From the NCBI GenBank assembly GCA_937770485.1, contig CALJHX010000025.1, positions 1 to 64,000 on the forward strand: 64,000 nucleotides of DNA, read 5' to 3'. The stretch's first letter is position 1. Every line of letters begins with the position of its first letter. A program made the position numbers and the translations under genes. A model generated the notes under the pieces. The model made no database searches. It saw only the letters and a list, made by a program, of their open reading frames with translations, and was not told the origin of the DNA. This document shows positions 30,301 to 40,700 of this stretch, one piece after another. The DNA is from an uncultured Verrucomicrobiae bacterium. GTDB lineage: Bacteria; Verrucomicrobiota; Verrucomicrobiia; Limisphaerales; UBA1096.

Positions 30301-33300
30301 GGTGAAAAACCCGGTAGATATTCGGCGACTGGGAGAGTATATAATTACATATGACGTAGTTGACTCGTCAGGGAACAAGGCTGTTAGCCTTGAGCGCGAG
30401 GTGTCTGTGAGGGACACGATAATGCCGGAGATGTATCTTGTTGGAGAGGCTGCCCTAGAGTTTGAGGTGGGCAGGGAATACTCGGATGCCGGGGCGACGG
30501 CGGTGGATGCATTTGAAGGGAACCTGACCGGGAGCATCAAGGTTGACAATCAGGTAGATACGACAAAGCCCGGTCAATACGAGGTGCTCTACAACGTGGC
30601 CGACTCGAGTGGTAACAAGGCGGAGCAATTGGTTCGCCGGGTGGTTGTTGTGGACCGGTTAGCGCCCGTGATTACCCTAGCGGGTAACGCCGTTGTTAAA
30701 CAGGTACTCAAAGAGGCTTACGTGGATCTTGGAGCGCAGGCGAGTGATAATGTAGATGGCGATATTACGGCTAAGATCGAGGTGGTCAATCCGGTAAATG
30801 TTGAGTTGAACGGCACGTACAAGGTCAAATACAACGTGACCGACAGTTCTGGCAATATCGCATCAGAGGTGATCCGTGTGGTTATCGTGGGAGATACCGG
30901 ACAGCCAGTGATTGAGTTGACTGGGGGTCAGTCGGTGGACACCGAAGCGGGTCTGGTCTTTGTTGATCCGGGATATTTTTCGGAAGACAAGGTGGATGGT
31001 GACTTAACGGGCAATGTGGTGGTGTCAGGCGAGGTAAACACGGCGAAGATCGGCACATACCAACTGGCCTACAACGTGAAAGACTCAAACGGTAACGCCG
31101 CTGTTGAGATGGTGCGGACCGTGGTAGTGAAGGATGGCATGGCCCCACAAGTCAAGTTGGTAGGCACGGAGAAGGTTGTGCTTGAGCTTGGCCAAGAGTA
31201 CCAAGAAAAGGGAGCTGAGGCGGTTGACGCCCTGGATGGGGATGTCACGGCGAGTGTACTGATCAAAAGCAGTGTGGACTTGGGCAAGCCGGGTCTTTAC
31301 GAGGTGTCCTACACGGCACAGGACCAGAGTGGCAATGTGTCGAAACCGCTAATTCGGCTGGTGAAGATAGAGGACACGACTGCCCCGAGCATTGTGCTCA
31401 ACGGGGAGAGTGTCGTGCAGGTCGAGGCTGGCGCTCAGTATGTTGATGCCGGAGCGGTGGTGAATGATCCGGCAGTGGGTGACATCACACCGAGGTTAAA
31501 GGTCAACAACCCGGTTAATGTGCAGAGTCTGGGGGAGTACGTTGTCACCTTTACAGCTAGTGACAGCAGCGGGAACCGGGCAGATACTGTGACACGGAGC
31601 GTCGTTGTACAAGACACCGCCGGTCCGGTGATTATTCTCAAGGGCGGGGTAAAGTTGGCGATTGAGGCTGGCAGCAAATTTGTTGATCCCGGAGCCTCGG
31701 CACTGGACGGACTCGATGGAGATCTTACCGGTAAAATCACCGTGGTTGGTTCTGTAGATACAGGGAAGTACGGAGAGTATGAGTTGGCCTATGCGGTAGC
31801 GGACAGTTCGGGCAACCGAACCGAGGCGGTGCGAACGGTTGAGGTTAGGGACACGGTTCCGCCGGTGCTGAAGCTGTTGGGCGGTACGGATTATCAGATT
31901 ACGAAGGGGCAGTTGTTCAGTGAGCCGGGTTATGAGGCGAACGACATTGTGGATGGGGACTTGAGTTCGGTGGTGAAAGTATTTGGTCAAGTGGACACAA
32001 GTCAGGTCGGCGTCTATGAGTTGATATACACCGTCAATGACAAGGCGGGCAACGAGGCGGCGGGGCAACGGCGAACGGTTGAGGTGAAGAGTGATGGGGT
32101 TCCGCCGGTGATACAACTGATCGGGAGGGCCAACATTACGGTGGAAGCAGGTGTTACGTACGTGGATGCGGGAGCCACGGCGGTGGATCAACTCGATGGG
32201 GATGTGTCGAAGTTGGTGAGCGTGGACAACCCTGTGGACGTGATGGTGCCGGGCAAGTATAGCATCAGCTACAATGCAATCGATCGTGACGGGAATGTTT
32301 CGGAACCATCGAGTCGCACGGTGACGGTGAGGGATGCAACGCCGCCGGTGTTGAGCCTCAAGGGGGAGTTGACGATGGTGATCGAGGTTGGAGCGGCGTT
32401 TGTTGAGCCAGGGTACGAGGCGGTGGATTCGCTTGAAGGAGACCTTGGCAGCAGTGTGGTGGTGGAGCAGGGGATTGATGTGGAAAAAGCTGGGCAGTAT
32501 ATCGTGTTTTACAAGGTGTCTGACTCGGCGGGGAACACATCGACAGAGGCAAGCCGGATTGTGATTGTTGGCGACACGGGATCGCCGATCATCCGACTTA
32601 CGGGGGCTTCAACGGTCGTGATGGATGGAGGGGTTGAGTATGTTGATGCGGGTGCAACGGCGGAGGACAGTGTTGATGGGGATCTAACAGCCTTAATTGA
32701 GGTCAATAATCCAGTCGATGTAAATGTGGCAGGGAGCTACCATGTGAGCTATGACGTAAAGGATACGCAAGGCAACTCGGCCCTACAGGTAATACGGACG
32801 GTTATCATAGAGGATCATGTGTCGCCAGTGATCGTGTTGCTTGGTGATGAGGAGATGGAGGTGCAGGCCGGGTATGAATTTGTTGATCCTGGTGTGAAGG
32901 CCACGGACAACCTGGACGGTGACCTTGCCACCCGGTTGATAGCGGAGAGCACGGTGAACGCCAAAGTTCCCGGGGAGTACTCAATCAAGTATCTGGTGGA
33001 GGATAGTGTCGGGAACAAGGCCGAGGCGAAGGTTCGAACAGTCAGTGTCGTGGACACCGAAGGCCCGGTGATCGCATTGAAAGGCGAGTTGACGGTACAA
33101 CTTGAAGCGGGGGGCAGTTACGAGGAGCCGGGCGCGTCGGCATCGGATTTAATAGATGGGGATTTAAGTACGGCAGTAAAAATTTCCGGTGAAGTGGATA
33201 CGGGCAAGATTGGCGCATATGAGGTTAACTATCAGGCGAGCGACAGTCGTGGCAATTCGAGCCAGACAGTGGTTCGAACGGTCACAGTGGAGGATACGAA

Positions 33301-36300
33301 GGCACCACAGGTTGATCGAATTGAGTCGTTGCAGGTTCTGGAGGGTAAGCCGCTGCAAATTGTCGTATCGGCCAACGACAACGGACGCACGGATAGTCAG
33401 CTGACCTATGTGCTTTCTGGCGCGCCGCAAGGGATGACACTGGCTGGAAGCACAATTCGATGGACCCCGACCGAGGCGCAGGGGCCGGGCGTGTATCGAT
33501 TCGACGTGGTGGTGTCGGACGGAAAACTAGAGACGATTCGTGAGGTTAAGATTGAAGTGGAAGAAGTCAATGCGGCACCGGTGGCGTTGGCTGCTGTGGT
33601 GGATGCCACGGAGGATGAGCAGGTGAAGATTCAGCTGAAGGGGACGGATATCGAGAGTTCAACCCTGACGTACAAGGTGGTTGATCTGCCCCAGAACGGC
33701 CAGCTTGTCGGTTCCGGCGCGGACCTAAGTTACGTGCCTGGCAAGGATTTCAACGGGCAGGACGGATTCACGTTTGTCGTGAGCGACGGGGAACTCGAGT
33801 CGGCATCGGCGAAGGTGGGAATCACGGTTAAGCCTGTGGGGGATGCTCCCCAAATGACCGTTGTGGAGAACTTGACTGGCGCTCGTGAGGATGAAGTTTA
33901 CGCATTAAGCCACGGAGCATTGTTAGAGGCGTCGGACGCCTACGACGCCGATGGAGATGAGTTGACGTTTCTGATCACAAATGTATCGAGTGGAACGCTG
34001 GTCGATGCCGAGGGGAAGCCATTGGTCAAACGGGTCCTTGGCTCGGGAGAGTCAGTGGACTGGTTGCCGCCGGCTGATGAGTATGGGGAACTGGAGGCAT
34101 TCTCGGTACAAGTGGCAGACGAGCCTGGACAGTACGTCGAGCGTACTGTGGCGGTGACAATTGTGGTAGCTGGTGTGCCGGACGACCCGGTGCTGAAGTG
34201 GGCCAAGCCGGAGGGCTTTGTTTACGGTACAGCGCTTGGGCAGGTGCAGTTGAGTGCGGGGGCGGATGTGCCAGGTGTGTTTGAGTATAATCCGGCTTTG
34301 GGGGTAGTGCTCAAGGCTGGGAACGGCCAGTCGCTGAGGGCCAAGTTCACGCCGGAGGACACCGCTGAGTATAACATCGTGGAGGCTCGTGTGACCATCG
34401 ATGTCGCCTTGGCCAAGCCGGAGTTGTCGTGGTTCAAGCCTGAGGACATTGAGGCGGGAACGGTGCTGAGCGAGGGTCAGCTTAACGCAGGAACGGATGT
34501 GCCGGGCCAGTTCGAGTACATCCCCGCGACCGGGACGGTCTTGGAGGTTCGAGAGGGAGAGATCTTCAGCGTCTACACGCTCAAGGTTCAGTTTATACCG
34601 GCGGACAACTCCAACTATAGTCCAGCGAATCGACAAGTGCAGATCACCGTGCTGCCTCGAGCGTCGGGAAATGCCGCGCCCAGCATCCTGGTTGAACCGG
34701 AGGGCTTCACCGCTGTGGTGGGAGGGGATGGTCAGTTGAGTGTGTCGGCGGTCGGTCTCAAGCCGCTAATTTATCAATGGTATAGGAACAAGGCATTAAT
34801 ATCGGGAGCAACGGGGCAGGTGCTGAAACTGGAGACGATTTCAGTTGGGGACGCCGGTAACTATGAGGTCGCAGTCATCAACAACCTTGGTACAAGCCGA
34901 AGCCAGATTTCCTATTTGAAAGTACTCGAGCCTCCGGTTTTAAAGGGTGGACTTGATTCTTCGACGGTCAACCTTGGTGATCTGCACAAGTTTAGTCTGA
35001 TTGTCAATGGAACGGAGCCGATACAGGTGGAATGGTACAAGGACGGCGAGGTCATCGAAGGGCAGGATACGCTGGTGCTCAACCTGCCCTCTGTCCAGAA
35101 GGCGGACGGTGGTCAGTATCACGTGCGTTTGGCCAACGCCGGTGGAGAGATTGTAAGCGAGCCGGCGCGGTTGTCGCTGAACCTCCCGGTAGAGATCGTC
35201 AGCGGCCTGAAGGATCGCACCGTGCGAGTCGGCACGGATGTTGTCTTGAGCGTGGAGGCAGAGGGTGCGCGCCCATTCACCTACCGGTGGTTTTTCGATG
35301 GCAACGAACTGCCGGAGGAGAACGGAGAGAAGTTGGTTTTGAGCGGCATCCGAGAACTTCAAAAAGGCCTTTATGCCGTGGAATTGGCAAACCAGATCAA
35401 CACCGTGCGGAGCGAGGCCGAGTTGGATGTAAACCAGGGCCCGGGGTTCACGCGCCAGCCTGTTGAGAAATCTGTGAAAGAGGGAGGGGAAGTGGTTTTC
35501 CAGGTTGCCGTTTCTGGGTCGAAGCCGTTGGACTATCAGTGGTATTTTAACGGGGCGCTGATTGAAGGGGCGATTGAGCAAGATTTGAAGTTGAAGGGAG
35601 TGACCTCCGAAAGCGCTGGCTTTTACAGTGTGCGAGTTGGGAACGAGGTGGGGGAAATAGAAAGTGACTCAGTGCTGTTAACGGTCAACCTTCCGTTAAA
35701 ACTGGTGTCCGATCTCGGGGATCTTATGGCAATGGTTGGGGGGAGTTCCAAGTTTAGTGTGGAGGTGAGCGGCAGCGCACCGGTGACTTACCGTTGGTTC
35801 AAGGATGGGGCATTGTTAGAGGAATCCGATGGCGCTGTTCTGAAGTTGGAAGGCTTGAGCTTGGCCGACGCGGGAAGTTATCAGGTGGAGATCAGCAACC
35901 CACTGGGAAAGATCAAGAGCAGCAAGGCGAGCCTGGACATCGTGTCGATGCCGGAGGTCGTGCAGGCGCCCGCGAGTCAGCGTGTGGTGCAGGGCCAACC
36001 GGTGCTGTTCAGCATGATCGCGGGCGGCAGTACGCCCCTGTCTTACCAGTGGCTAAAGGATGGGGTGGCAGTGGAAGGCGAGACGAAGTCGGAACTGCAA
36101 CTGGAGGACATAACGATTTCGGATCAGGGTGACTATACCGTATTGCTGACCAACCGCGGAGGGAAGGTTGAGAGCGGGTCCGCAACGCTGGTGGTCGTGT
36201 TGCCGGTGGAGATCACGCAGGAGGTGCAAGACTCGGCCTTAACTGAAGGCTCCATCGCGCGGTTTACAGTTGAAGCCACCGGCACGGGCCCACTGAGCTA

Positions 36301-37708
36301 CCAGTGGTACTACGGAGGTAACCCGATTGATGGAGCTGACGGCTCGGTATATGAAATGGGTATTGTGAAGGAGAGCGACCGCGGGTTGTACCAGGTTGAG
36401 GTGAAGAATGAAGCCGGTCGCGTACGAAGCCGCGAGGCCAATCTCAGCATCAGCGTGATGCCTAAGTTGACACGAGAGGTGGAAGACCAAGCCATCTTGG
36501 TGGGCAGCGCACTGAAACTTCAGGCCAGCGCAAGCGGAACTGAGCCGCTGACATACAACTGGTATCGTCAGGGGGTATTATATCAGAGCGGCGAATCGGA
36601 TCTCTTGATTGAGAATGTAGCAGTGGATGATGCGGGGTTATATCAAGTCGAGGTGATCAACGCCGTGGGGAGTGTTAGGGGATCTGTATTCGAGGTGGAG
36701 GTGATGGAACAGGTGGCGATCACTGCTCAGCCGTCGGACACAAGGGCCAATGAAGGCGCGGTGGCGGTCTTGAAGGTGGCTGCATCCGGGACAGGGCCGC
36801 TCAGTTATCAATGGTATCATAACAGCAAGGCGGTTGATGGGGCAACCGGTTCGCAACTTCGCATCCTGCAGGTGGAGGCCAATCACCGTGGTGTTTATGA
36901 GGTGGACATCACCAACACGGTGGGAACGGTCCGGAGCGAGAGCGCAAACCTTAAGGTGGTTATACCCCCTGTCATTCTGACTCAGCCAACACCCTATACG
37001 GGGCGTGAAGGGGGTCAGCTTGTCCTGCGTGTGGGAGCCGGGGGGAGCGGGCCGTTGACCTACCATTGGAAGAAGGACGGGAAACTATTACAGGAGAGCA
37101 GTGAACCGGTTTTGAAGATTGAAAGTGCCGTTCAGCAGGATTCCGGGATGTACAGCGTGGTGGCTAAAAACACAGCCGGGGAGGCGACAAGTGGTGAGGT
37201 GCAGGTTGTGATTTATCAACCTATCACGATCACGGAGCAGCCGGTGGAGGCGCGAGTGATCGAGGGAGAGTCTACGTCATTCAAAGTAGGTGCGCAGGGG
37301 ACGGAGCCGATCGAATACGAGTGGCGGTTTAATAGCAAGGCGGTAGAGGGTGGGACCGGACCGGTGCTGACAGTTGCCAATGCGAGCAAGGCGAAAGAGG
37401 GGAGTTACCAGGTAATAACGAAGAACCCGGCGGGTAGTGTAGTGAGCGAGGAAGTGAGTCTGTTGATTCTGAAGCCTGCGGTCATCACGACCCAGCCCAT
37501 TGGCGCTGTGCTGCGCCAGGCAGAGACCATTTCTTTGGTTGTTGCCGCAAGCGGCACGGAGCCGCTGAGCTTCGAGTGGAAACGCGACGGCGAGGTGCTC
37601 GACGAGTTCACAGGTTCTAAGGTTGAGATTTCGGATGTTCAGGCTTCTCACAGGCGGGACGTACACGGTCACGGTTTCAAACGAAGGGGGTACCGTCACC
37701 AGCGATGA
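27389..37708 (+). CDS. giant protein gene 3, central piece: DUF5011-type repeats, cadherin-like domains, Ig domains 1-12
   Basis: Continues gene 3 after the error cluster; the start given is only the first codon of the open frame. Contents: domains 10-33 of the DUF5011 type (to about 33300), more diverged than in gene 2; a putative-Ig domain (33310-33570; LTYVLSGAPQGMTLAGSTIR); a cadherin-like VCBS-type domain (33570-33840; LTYKVVDLPQNG, DGFTFVVSDGELES); another at 33850-34180; two MBG-like domains (34195-34660); then twelve I-set-like Ig domains of 80-85 aa, each with QP near the start, [ST]Y-x-W-[YFK] near the middle and DxGxYxVxxxNxxG at the end. Base composition rises in GC along the piece. 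The frame is lost at an extra A at 37652. Confidence 0.88.
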   Translation: MVQWMSIRLVIYTVTYNATDATGNAAVEVVRTVNVVDTKVPVITLSGKATVQVEAKGTYVDAGVSATDSYDGDLTGSVVMTGSVEVNSVGTYVLSYNVSDSSGNTALEVRRIVTVGDSGTPVIKQKGEISVFHEAGTPYVDAGASASDTLDGDLTGSILSNSSVNVDAVGIYTVTYSVSDSSGNAAVGVVRTVNVQDTKAPVITLKGEATMQVEVGSRYIESGAIASDSYDGDLTSSIEVTSTVNTGALGLYSVTYDVVDQGGNAAESVVRTVNVVDTTAPVIKLKVSLLSGGVIELSGDVTVTVEAGTVFNDDGANATDSYDGDLTSSVDVAGIVDYLKVGEYKLTYNVSDAAGNTAEEVVRTVNVSDKTLPVITLKGDPVVQVDAGTSYIDAGASAIDSYDGDLTVSVATESTVDVFAVGNYTVSYNVSDEAGNAAQEVVRTVNVGDTTLPVITLKGEAIVQADLGTSYSDSGASASDSFDGDLTGSIVKESTVDILTIGSYTVVYSVSDAAGNAAVQLVRTVNVADITAPVITLIDNDVVTVEPGSSYTDAGASATDSYDGDLTGSIVVTGTVNTATAGIYLLSFKVNDAAGNSVAVVRTVNVEDTIQPVITLLGDEVVTVEGGVNYIDAGVTATDSYDGDLTASVEVVGTVNLFQVGSNKLIYKVSDAAGNTGVEVVRTVNVEDTIAPVITIIGENETATAFGLEYIDSGATAQDLMYGEVSDLIKVDSSVDTSQLGTYTVQYNVTDEAGNEADLKVRTVVVEDLVPPHIVLIGGATVGAAEGSIYKDLGAIAVDDLDGDVSGNLQISSNVDTSKSGRYYVRYNVSDSKGNQAIETVREVLIRRDTAPPILTLEGIAVVQLEAGDTYVELGAFANDAEDGDLTESVVIATPLSLEKPGNYIVTYDVSDITGNAATQLTRKIIVTDTTPPLLEMKGEASVVAEAGVIYEDPGVIVTDYVDKGLNKFLRVKNPVDIRRLGEYIITYDVVDSSGNKAVSLEREVSVRDTIMPEMYLVGEAALEFEVGREYSDAGATAVDAFEGNLTGSIKVDNQVDTTKPGQYEVLYNVADSSGNKAEQLVRRVVVVDRLAPVITLAGNAVVKQVLKEAYVDLGAQASDNVDGDITAKIEVVNPVNVELNGTYKVKYNVTDSSGNIASEVIRVVIVGDTGQPVIELTGGQSVDTEAGLVFVDPGYFSEDKVDGDLTGNVVVSGEVNTAKIGTYQLAYNVKDSNGNAAVEMVRTVVVKDGMAPQVKLVGTEKVVLELGQEYQEKGAEAVDALDGDVTASVLIKSSVDLGKPGLYEVSYTAQDQSGNVSKPLIRLVKIEDTTAPSIVLNGESVVQVEAGAQYVDAGAVVNDPAVGDITPRLKVNNPVNVQSLGEYVVTFTASDSSGNRADTVTRSVVVQDTAGPVIILKGGVKLAIEAGSKFVDPGASALDGLDGDLTGKITVVGSVDTGKYGEYELAYAVADSSGNRTEAVRTVEVRDTVPPVLKLLGGTDYQITKGQLFSEPGYEANDIVDGDLSSVVKVFGQVDTSQVGVYELIYTVNDKAGNEAAGQRRTVEVKSDGVPPVIQLIGRANITVEAGVTYVDAGATAVDQLDGDVSKLVSVDNPVDVMVPGKYSISYNAIDRDGNVSEPSSRTVTVRDATPPVLSLKGELTMVIEVGAAFVEPGYEAVDSLEGDLGSSVVVEQGIDVEKAGQYIVFYKVSDSAGNTSTEASRIVIVGDTGSPIIRLTGASTVVMDGGVEYVDAGATAEDSVDGDLTALIEVNNPVDVNVAGSYHVSYDVKDTQGNSALQVIRTVIIEDHVSPVIVLLGDEEMEVQAGYEFVDPGVKATDNLDGDLATRLIAESTVNAKVPGEYSIKYLVEDSVGNKAEAKVRTVSVVDTEGPVIALKGELTVQLEAGGSYEEPGASASDLIDGDLSTAVKISGEVDTGKIGAYEVNYQASDSRGNSSQTVVRTVTVEDTKAPQVDRIESLQVLEGKPLQIVVSANDNGRTDSQLTYVLSGAPQGMTLAGSTIRWTPTEAQGPGVYRFDVVVSDGKLETIREVKIEVEEVNAAPVALAAVVDATEDEQVKIQLKGTDIESSTLTYKVVDLPQNGQLVGSGADLSYVPGKDFNGQDGFTFVVSDGELESASAKVGITVKPVGDAPQMTVVENLTGAREDEVYALSHGALLEASDAYDADGDELTFLITNVSSGTLVDAEGKPLVKRVLGSGESVDWLPPADEYGELEAFSVQVADEPGQYVERTVAVTIVVAGVPDDPVLKWAKPEGFVYGTALGQVQLSAGADVPGVFEYNPALGVVLKAGNGQSLRAKFTPEDTAEYNIVEARVTIDVALAKPELSWFKPEDIEAGTVLSEGQLNAGTDVPGQFEYIPATGTVLEVREGEIFSVYTLKVQFIPADNSNYSPANRQVQITVLPRASGNAAPSILVEPEGFTAVVGGDGQLSVSAVGLKPLIYQWYRNKALISGATGQVLKLETISVGDAGNYEVAVINNLGTSRSQISYLKVLEPPVLKGGLDSSTVNLGDLHKFSLIVNGTEPIQVEWYKDGEVIEGQDTLVLNLPSVQKADGGQYHVRLANAGGEIVSEPARLSLNLPVEIVSGLKDRTVRVGTDVVLSVEAEGARPFTYRWFFDGNELPEENGEKLVLSGIRELQKGLYAVELANQINTVRSEAELDVNQGPGFTRQPVEKSVKEGGEVVFQVAVSGSKPLDYQWYFNGALIEGAIEQDLKLKGVTSESAGFYSVRVGNEVGEIESDSVLLTVNLPLKLVSDLGDLMAMVGGSSKFSVEVSGSAPVTYRWFKDGALLEESDGAVLKLEGLSLADAGSYQVEISNPLGKIKSSKASLDIVSMPEVVQAPASQRVVQGQPVLFSMIAGGSTPLSYQWLKDGVAVEGETKSELQLEDITISDQGDYTVLLTNRGGKVESGSATLVVVLPVEITQEVQDSALTEGSIARFTVEATGTGPLSYQWYYGGNPIDGADGSVYEMGIVKESDRGLYQVEVKNEAGRVRSREANLSISVMPKLTREVEDQAILVGSALKLQASASGTEPLTYNWYRQGVLYQSGESDLLIENVAVDDAGLYQVEVINAVGSVRGSVFEVEVMEQVAITAQPSDTRANEGAVAVLKVAASGTGPLSYQWYHNSKAVDGATGSQLRILQVEANHRGVYEVDITNTVGTVRSESANLKVVIPPVILTQPTPYTGREGGQLVLRVGAGGSGPLTYHWKKDGKLLQESSEPVLKIESAVQQDSGMYSVVAKNTAGEATSGEVQVVIYQPITITEQPVEARVIEGESTSFKVGAQGTEPIEYEWRFNSKAVEGGTGPVLTVANASKAKEGSYQVITKNPAGSVVSEEVSLLILKPAVITTQPIGAVLRQAETISLVVAASGTEPLSFEWKRDGEVLDEFTGSKVEISDVQASHRRDVHGHGFKRRGYRHQR

Positions 37709-40700
37709 AGCTAAGGTGGTCGTCAACGTACCGATCAAACTTGTGACTGAACCGAAGGATCAACTTGTGCCGACCGGGACGAGTGTCACCTTCCAGGTCG
37801 AGGTGACCGGTACCGAGCCGCTGGCTTATCAATGGCTTAAAAACGGTAAGCAGGTTGTCGGGGCGACAGCGGCAAATTTCACCATCGACAGTGTGAGTCT
37901 TGATGACTCGGGTGAGTACTACAGTGTGCTGGTCACCAACCCAGCCGGCGACCAGGAGAGCCGGAGAGCTTCCCTTAGGGTTGCCCAGCCCGTCACCATT
38001 ATCACCCAGCCTGTATCAACCCAGATTAGGCAGGGCCAATCTTATAAATTGGTCGTTTTGGCAAGTGGCACAGGGCCAGTCGCCTATCAGTGGTACAAGG
38101 ATAGTGCCGCTGTTGCTAAAGCGACTCAAAGCACACTTCAAATCGTCGATGCCAAGGTTACTGATGCCGGTAGCTACAGTGTTGTGGTAGGCAATATAGT
38201 GGGGGAGGTGACCAGTTCGATTGCTACAGTCGAGGTGCTGTTGCCGCCGAGCGTTGGTGATCTGGATGCATTGAAAGAGGTCGATCCGGGTTCGACTGTC
38301 ACGTTGACCGCTCCTGTTACTGGATTTGGCACGTTCAACTATCAGTGGCTAAAGAATGGTGTCAATATTTCAGGCGGTACCGAGCAGACACTGGTCTTGC
38401 CTAATGTAGTCATCAGCGACTCTGGTAGCTACAGCCTTAACGTGGGTAGTGAGGGAGGCGCCCTTTATAGTAATTCCATGAATCTCCGCGTGCGGACGGA
38501 TTCGATTGAGCTGAAGGATAATTTCCTTGAGGCGATTCAATTAAGTGAGGTAAGCGGGGAGTATCGCGGAACCAGTGTTGGAGCCACGTCGGAAACGAAT
38601 GAGCCACAGCATGGGGGGCGTGCCGCCTCTGCTTCTGTGTGGTTGAATTGGCTAGCGCCGGGCAGTGGTATCGCAACCTTCGATACTCGGGGAAGCACTT
38701 TCGACACGACACTGGCCGTCTATACCGGTGGGACGCTGGGGGAACTGCAGGGACGCGCGGCGGATGCAGACTCGGGTGGATATCTGACGAGCAAGGTTCG
38801 GTTCAACGCGATCGAGGGTCAGGTGTACAGCGTGGCGGTTGATGGGTTCAACGGGGCAACAGGCGATGTGGCTTTGAGTTGGCAACTGGAAGTTAGTAGT
38901 GCCGTGTTGCCTGTGGTTACCGTTCAACCAAAGCCAACGGCTGGCGTTGTGGGGTTGACTGCGGAGTTTGTGGTTACTCTAGAGGTCGAAACCGGCGATA
39001 TCGGTTACGCATGGTACAAGGGCAAACAACTTCTGGCTGGCGAAATAACCAAGCGGTTGGTGTTTGACGAGGTAAAAACATCGGACGCCGGTGCGTACAG
39101 CGTACATGTGACCTCCGGGGCGGAAAGCGTCATTAGTGAAAGCGCCCAGTTGGTGGTTCAGTTTGAAGCGGATGCTCCTGAAACAGAAGTGAACACTAAG
39201 CTGGACTTGAGCTCGCCCGCCGGCGGCGGGGCGGCAGGGCAAGGGGAGAAGGAAAATGAGATTATTTTTGGAGGTTCTGGTTTGTTGCCCCGATTAATCA
39301 ATAAGCTCAGAAAGATAGAGAAAAAGCCGGGCCAAGGCTCGTTTAGCGGTGCGACAGTGTTCACAACGACCGGTGCTGCCAAGGACCCGGGAGAGCCAAA
39401 TCATGCAGGCAATACCGGTGGTGCCTCCGCATGGACAACCTTCATACCCACGGAGGAAGGCACAGCTAGGTTGTCCACGGACAACAGTGATTTTGATACG
39501 GTACTAGCCATTTACAAGGTAGGCACGGGAAGTGGATGGGATGCTTTCGAGGAGGTTGCCAGCGACGACAATAGCGGTGACGACGGTCAGGATAGTGAAG
39601 TGGTATTCAACGTGGAGAAGGGTGTCACTTATCTGGTTGCGGTTGACGGTGTGGGTGGGGAAACAGGGACGGTACAATTGAACCACGAACTTTCGAAGAC
39701 ACCGGTGATCGACTCGGCGACCGAAAGTGCGGACGGTTTATTGAATGAGACCGTGACGCTGGAAGTCTCGGCGAGTAGTCCCTTGGCGGATGCGGCGTTA
39801 ACCTATAAGTGGAGACGTGATGGAAATCTGATTGACGGCGCCACGGGAGCCACGTTGAGCCTCACAGATATACAGTACGCTGATGCGGGAGATTATAGTG
39901 TTGAGGTAAGCAGTTTTGCCGGCAGTGTAACCAGCGATAACATCCCGGTGCGCGTTATCCAACCCGTCAGTATTGGGACGCAACCGGCGAGCACCAGCGG
40001 GATTGTGGGGGGCAGTGTTGTCCTCCAAATCTCTGTCACTGGCACTGATCCGATCACTTACCAGTGGAAACACGCTGGGGAGGATGTCAATGGAGGTACC
40101 GGGGCGGCTCTGACCTTGGCTGGCTTGAGCGAGGCTTCCGCCGGAGAATATCAGGTGGTCGTCACCAACCCAGCGGGCAGTGTGCTAAGTAATGTCGCTA
40201 CTCTGAGCGTCGAGATGCCGCCGGTGGTCGCCTCACTGACGGAGGATCCCAATGTCATCGCCGGGCAGACGCTGGTCCTAACGGTGAGCGCAACAGGGAG
40301 TCAGCCCATGACTTACGCATGGAAACAGGATGGGACACTGATTGATGGCCAAACCGGTGCCAGCCTGACCTTGCTGGACATCGCTGGAACGGATGCAGGG
40401 GTGTACTCCGTTGTGATTAGAAACTCGGCCGGTCTGACAGAGAGTGCTGGTGTGACAGTGTCCGTGGTGCAGTCGGTTTCGATAGCTTCGCAACCCGAGG
40501 CCGCAACCGTTGTGCTGGGTGGCAGCACCCTGTTTCAAGTGGCGGCTACCGGTACGGAGCCAATCTCTTACCAATGGTCACAGGACGGTGCTGCAATTGC
40601 AGATGCCACGGACTCCACATTGACGTTGACAAGCGTTGAAGCGAATACTGGCGGTGAATACAAGGTGACGGTCACCAATGGTGCAGGCAGCGTGGTTAGC

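Noticed and set aside
34497-35466. + strand ORFs in other frames within gene 3 (34497-34739, 35032-35466)
   Set aside because: Arg/Ser-rich alternative-frame shadows of the well-supported Ig domains in GC-rich DNA.
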